Assembly (NCBI RefSeq): GCF_002115745.1
Contig: NZ_JFKB01000003.1
Coordinates: forward strand, 62,001 to 126,000
Length of the DNA stretch: 64,000 bases
Source: Thalassospira alkalitolerans
GTDB taxonomy: Bacteria; Pseudomonadota; Alphaproteobacteria; Rhodospirillales; Thalassospiraceae
Direction: 5' to 3'
Program-made: the position numbers and the translations under genes
Shown here: in pieces, positions 63,247 through 64,000 of the stretch
Layout of the letters: every line of letters begins with the position of its first letter
How positions within the stretch are numbered: position 1 is the first letter of the stretch
The notes under the pieces: generated by a model
Databases searched by the model: none
What the model saw: only the letters and a program-made list of their open reading frames with translations
Told to the model about the DNA's origin: nothing

Positions 63247-63942
63247 ATGCTGGAAGTCGCCAATATTGATCTGTTTTACGGTGCGTCGCATGCATTGCGC
63301 AAAGTGTCGCTGAGTGCGGAAACCGGCAAGGTCACAGCCGTGCTGGGCCGCAATGGTGTCGGCAAAACATCGCTGATGCGGGCCGTTGTCGGGCAACATC
63401 CGATTGCCGATGGCAATATCACCTGGGAAGGCAAGGATATTTCGCGCGACCCGGCCTGGCGTCGATCCGCATCGGGCATTGCAATTGTCCCCCAAGGCCG
63501 CGAGATTTTCCCGCTTTTGACTGTTAAGGAAAATCTTGAAACCGGGTTTGCCGCCTTGCCGCGGGTGCTTCGTCATATCCCCGACGAGATTTTTGACCTG
63601 TTTCCGGTCCTGCGCGACATGCTGGGCCGTCGCGGTGGGGATCTTTCGGGCGGACAGCAACAGCAACTTGCCATTGGTCGGGCGCTGGTAACGCGCCCGC
63701 GCCTTTTGGTGTTGGACGAACCGACCGAAGGCATTCAGCCATCGATCATCAAGGGCATCCAGCGCGTGATCAAACAATTGGCGGATCGCGGTGATATGGC
63801 GATCCTTTTGGTCGAACAGTATTTTGATTTTGCCCATGAACTGGCCGATGAAATCATCGTGCTGGAACGCGGCGAGGTGGTATTATCGGGTTCCAAGAAT
63901 GCACTGGACCGTGAAAAGGTCCGGTCTTATCTGACTGTTTGA
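63247..63942 (+). CDS. urtE: Urea ABC transporter ATPase UrtE
   Basis: 231 residues, two bases after urtD. LivF-type ATPase: VLGRNGVGKTSLMRAVVG, RSASGIAIVPQGREIFPLLTVKENLETGF, LSGGQQQQLAIGRALVTRPRLLVLDEPTEGIQPSIIK and LLVEQYFDFAHELAD. Fifth and last visible gene; urease genes usually follow but the window ends 58 bases on. Confidence 0.96.
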   Translation: MLEVANIDLFYGASHALRKVSLSAETGKVTAVLGRNGVGKTSLMRAVVGQHPIADGNITWEGKDISRDPAWRRSASGIAIVPQGREIFPLLTVKENLETGFAALPRVLRHIPDEIFDLFPVLRDMLGRRGGDLSGGQQQQLAIGRALVTRPRLLVLDEPTEGIQPSIIKGIQRVIKQLADRGDMAILLVEQYFDFAHELADEIIVLERGEVVLSGSKNALDREKVRSYLTV

Positions 63943-64000
63943 TCAGCATTTGCCAAAATTTTGCGCATGGGTAACACTGGCGATAAGCCGTAAATGGCGG

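Noticed and set aside
1-64000. tRNA, rRNA, CRISPR arrays, insertion sequences, integrases
   Set aside because: Intergenic stretches were read for cloverleaf-like or repeat-spacer patterns and coding sequence for transposase or integrase motifs; none was seen, although short tRNA-like or small RNA genes cannot be excluded by eye.

Overview
The window reads as a chromosomal segment of a free-living, heterotrophic alphaproteobacterium, most likely a marine Rhodospirillales of the Thalassospira type. This is inferred from gene content and overall protein character (TRAP transporter, psp operon, alphaproteobacterial sdhCDAB, urtABCDE, malyl-CoA lyase and mesaconyl-CoA hydratase-like genes); no rRNA or tRNA gene is visible to confirm it. 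Nearly everything is ordinary, densely packed chromosomal coding sequence. I see no insertion sequence, integrase, CRISPR array or prophage.

Layout. 1-7.2 kb: end of an EamA transporter, a DEAD-box RNA helicase with a long Arg/Gly/Asp tail, a periplasmic solute-binding protein, and a DctPQM TRAP transporter. 7.3-12.2 kb: acyl-CoA catabolism (thioesterase, isovaleryl-CoA dehydrogenase, thiolase, a second acyl-CoA dehydrogenase) with a beta-carbonic anhydrase; an ACGT-rich palindrome precedes the block. 12.2-16.6 kb: a hypothetical protein, an outer-membrane barrel, and the phage-shock locus pspF/pspABC with a clear sigma-54 promoter. 16.7-20.4 kb: a small accessory islet with an AAA/DUF4143 ATPase, a secreted EndoU-type nuclease, a small acidic protein that could be its immunity partner, and a serine beta-lactamase-family hydrolase. 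20.5-24.3 kb: MarR regulator plus an AaeAB-like aromatic-acid efflux set. 24.4-27.7 kb: an orphan solute-binding protein, a CoA-ester lyase and a double-hotdog hydratase. 28-33 kb: sdhCDAB, a TPR lipoprotein and a HAD phosphatase.

33-56 kb is dominated by purine catabolism. allA, alc, uraD and puuE run leftward and hiuH, xdhA, xdhB, xdhC and guaD run rightward from a shared control region, followed by a BmpA-type nucleoside ABC transporter, and further along puuD (membrane urate hydroxylase with a C-terminal cytochrome c domain). Together these cover guanine/xanthine to urate, 5-hydroxyisourate, OHCU, allantoin, allantoate, ureidoglycolate, then glyoxylate plus urea. Interspersed are a LuxR-type regulator, a lipoprotein, a PAS protein next to a soluble chemoreceptor, an acetylpolyamine amidohydrolase and a LysR regulator. 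55.7-57.8 kb holds a Tat-exported metallo-beta-lactamase-fold hydrolase of the methyl parathion hydrolase type with a divergent LysR regulator. 58-64 kb is urtABCDE, a high-affinity urea ABC transporter under an apparent sigma-54 promoter.

Taken as a whole the right half looks like nitrogen scavenging from nucleosides, purines and urea. The least-explained elements are the EndoU/acidic-protein pair, a hairpin that would bury the ribosome-binding site of the carbonic anhydrase gene, and a 76-nt imperfect stem-loop before the nucleoside-binding protein gene.
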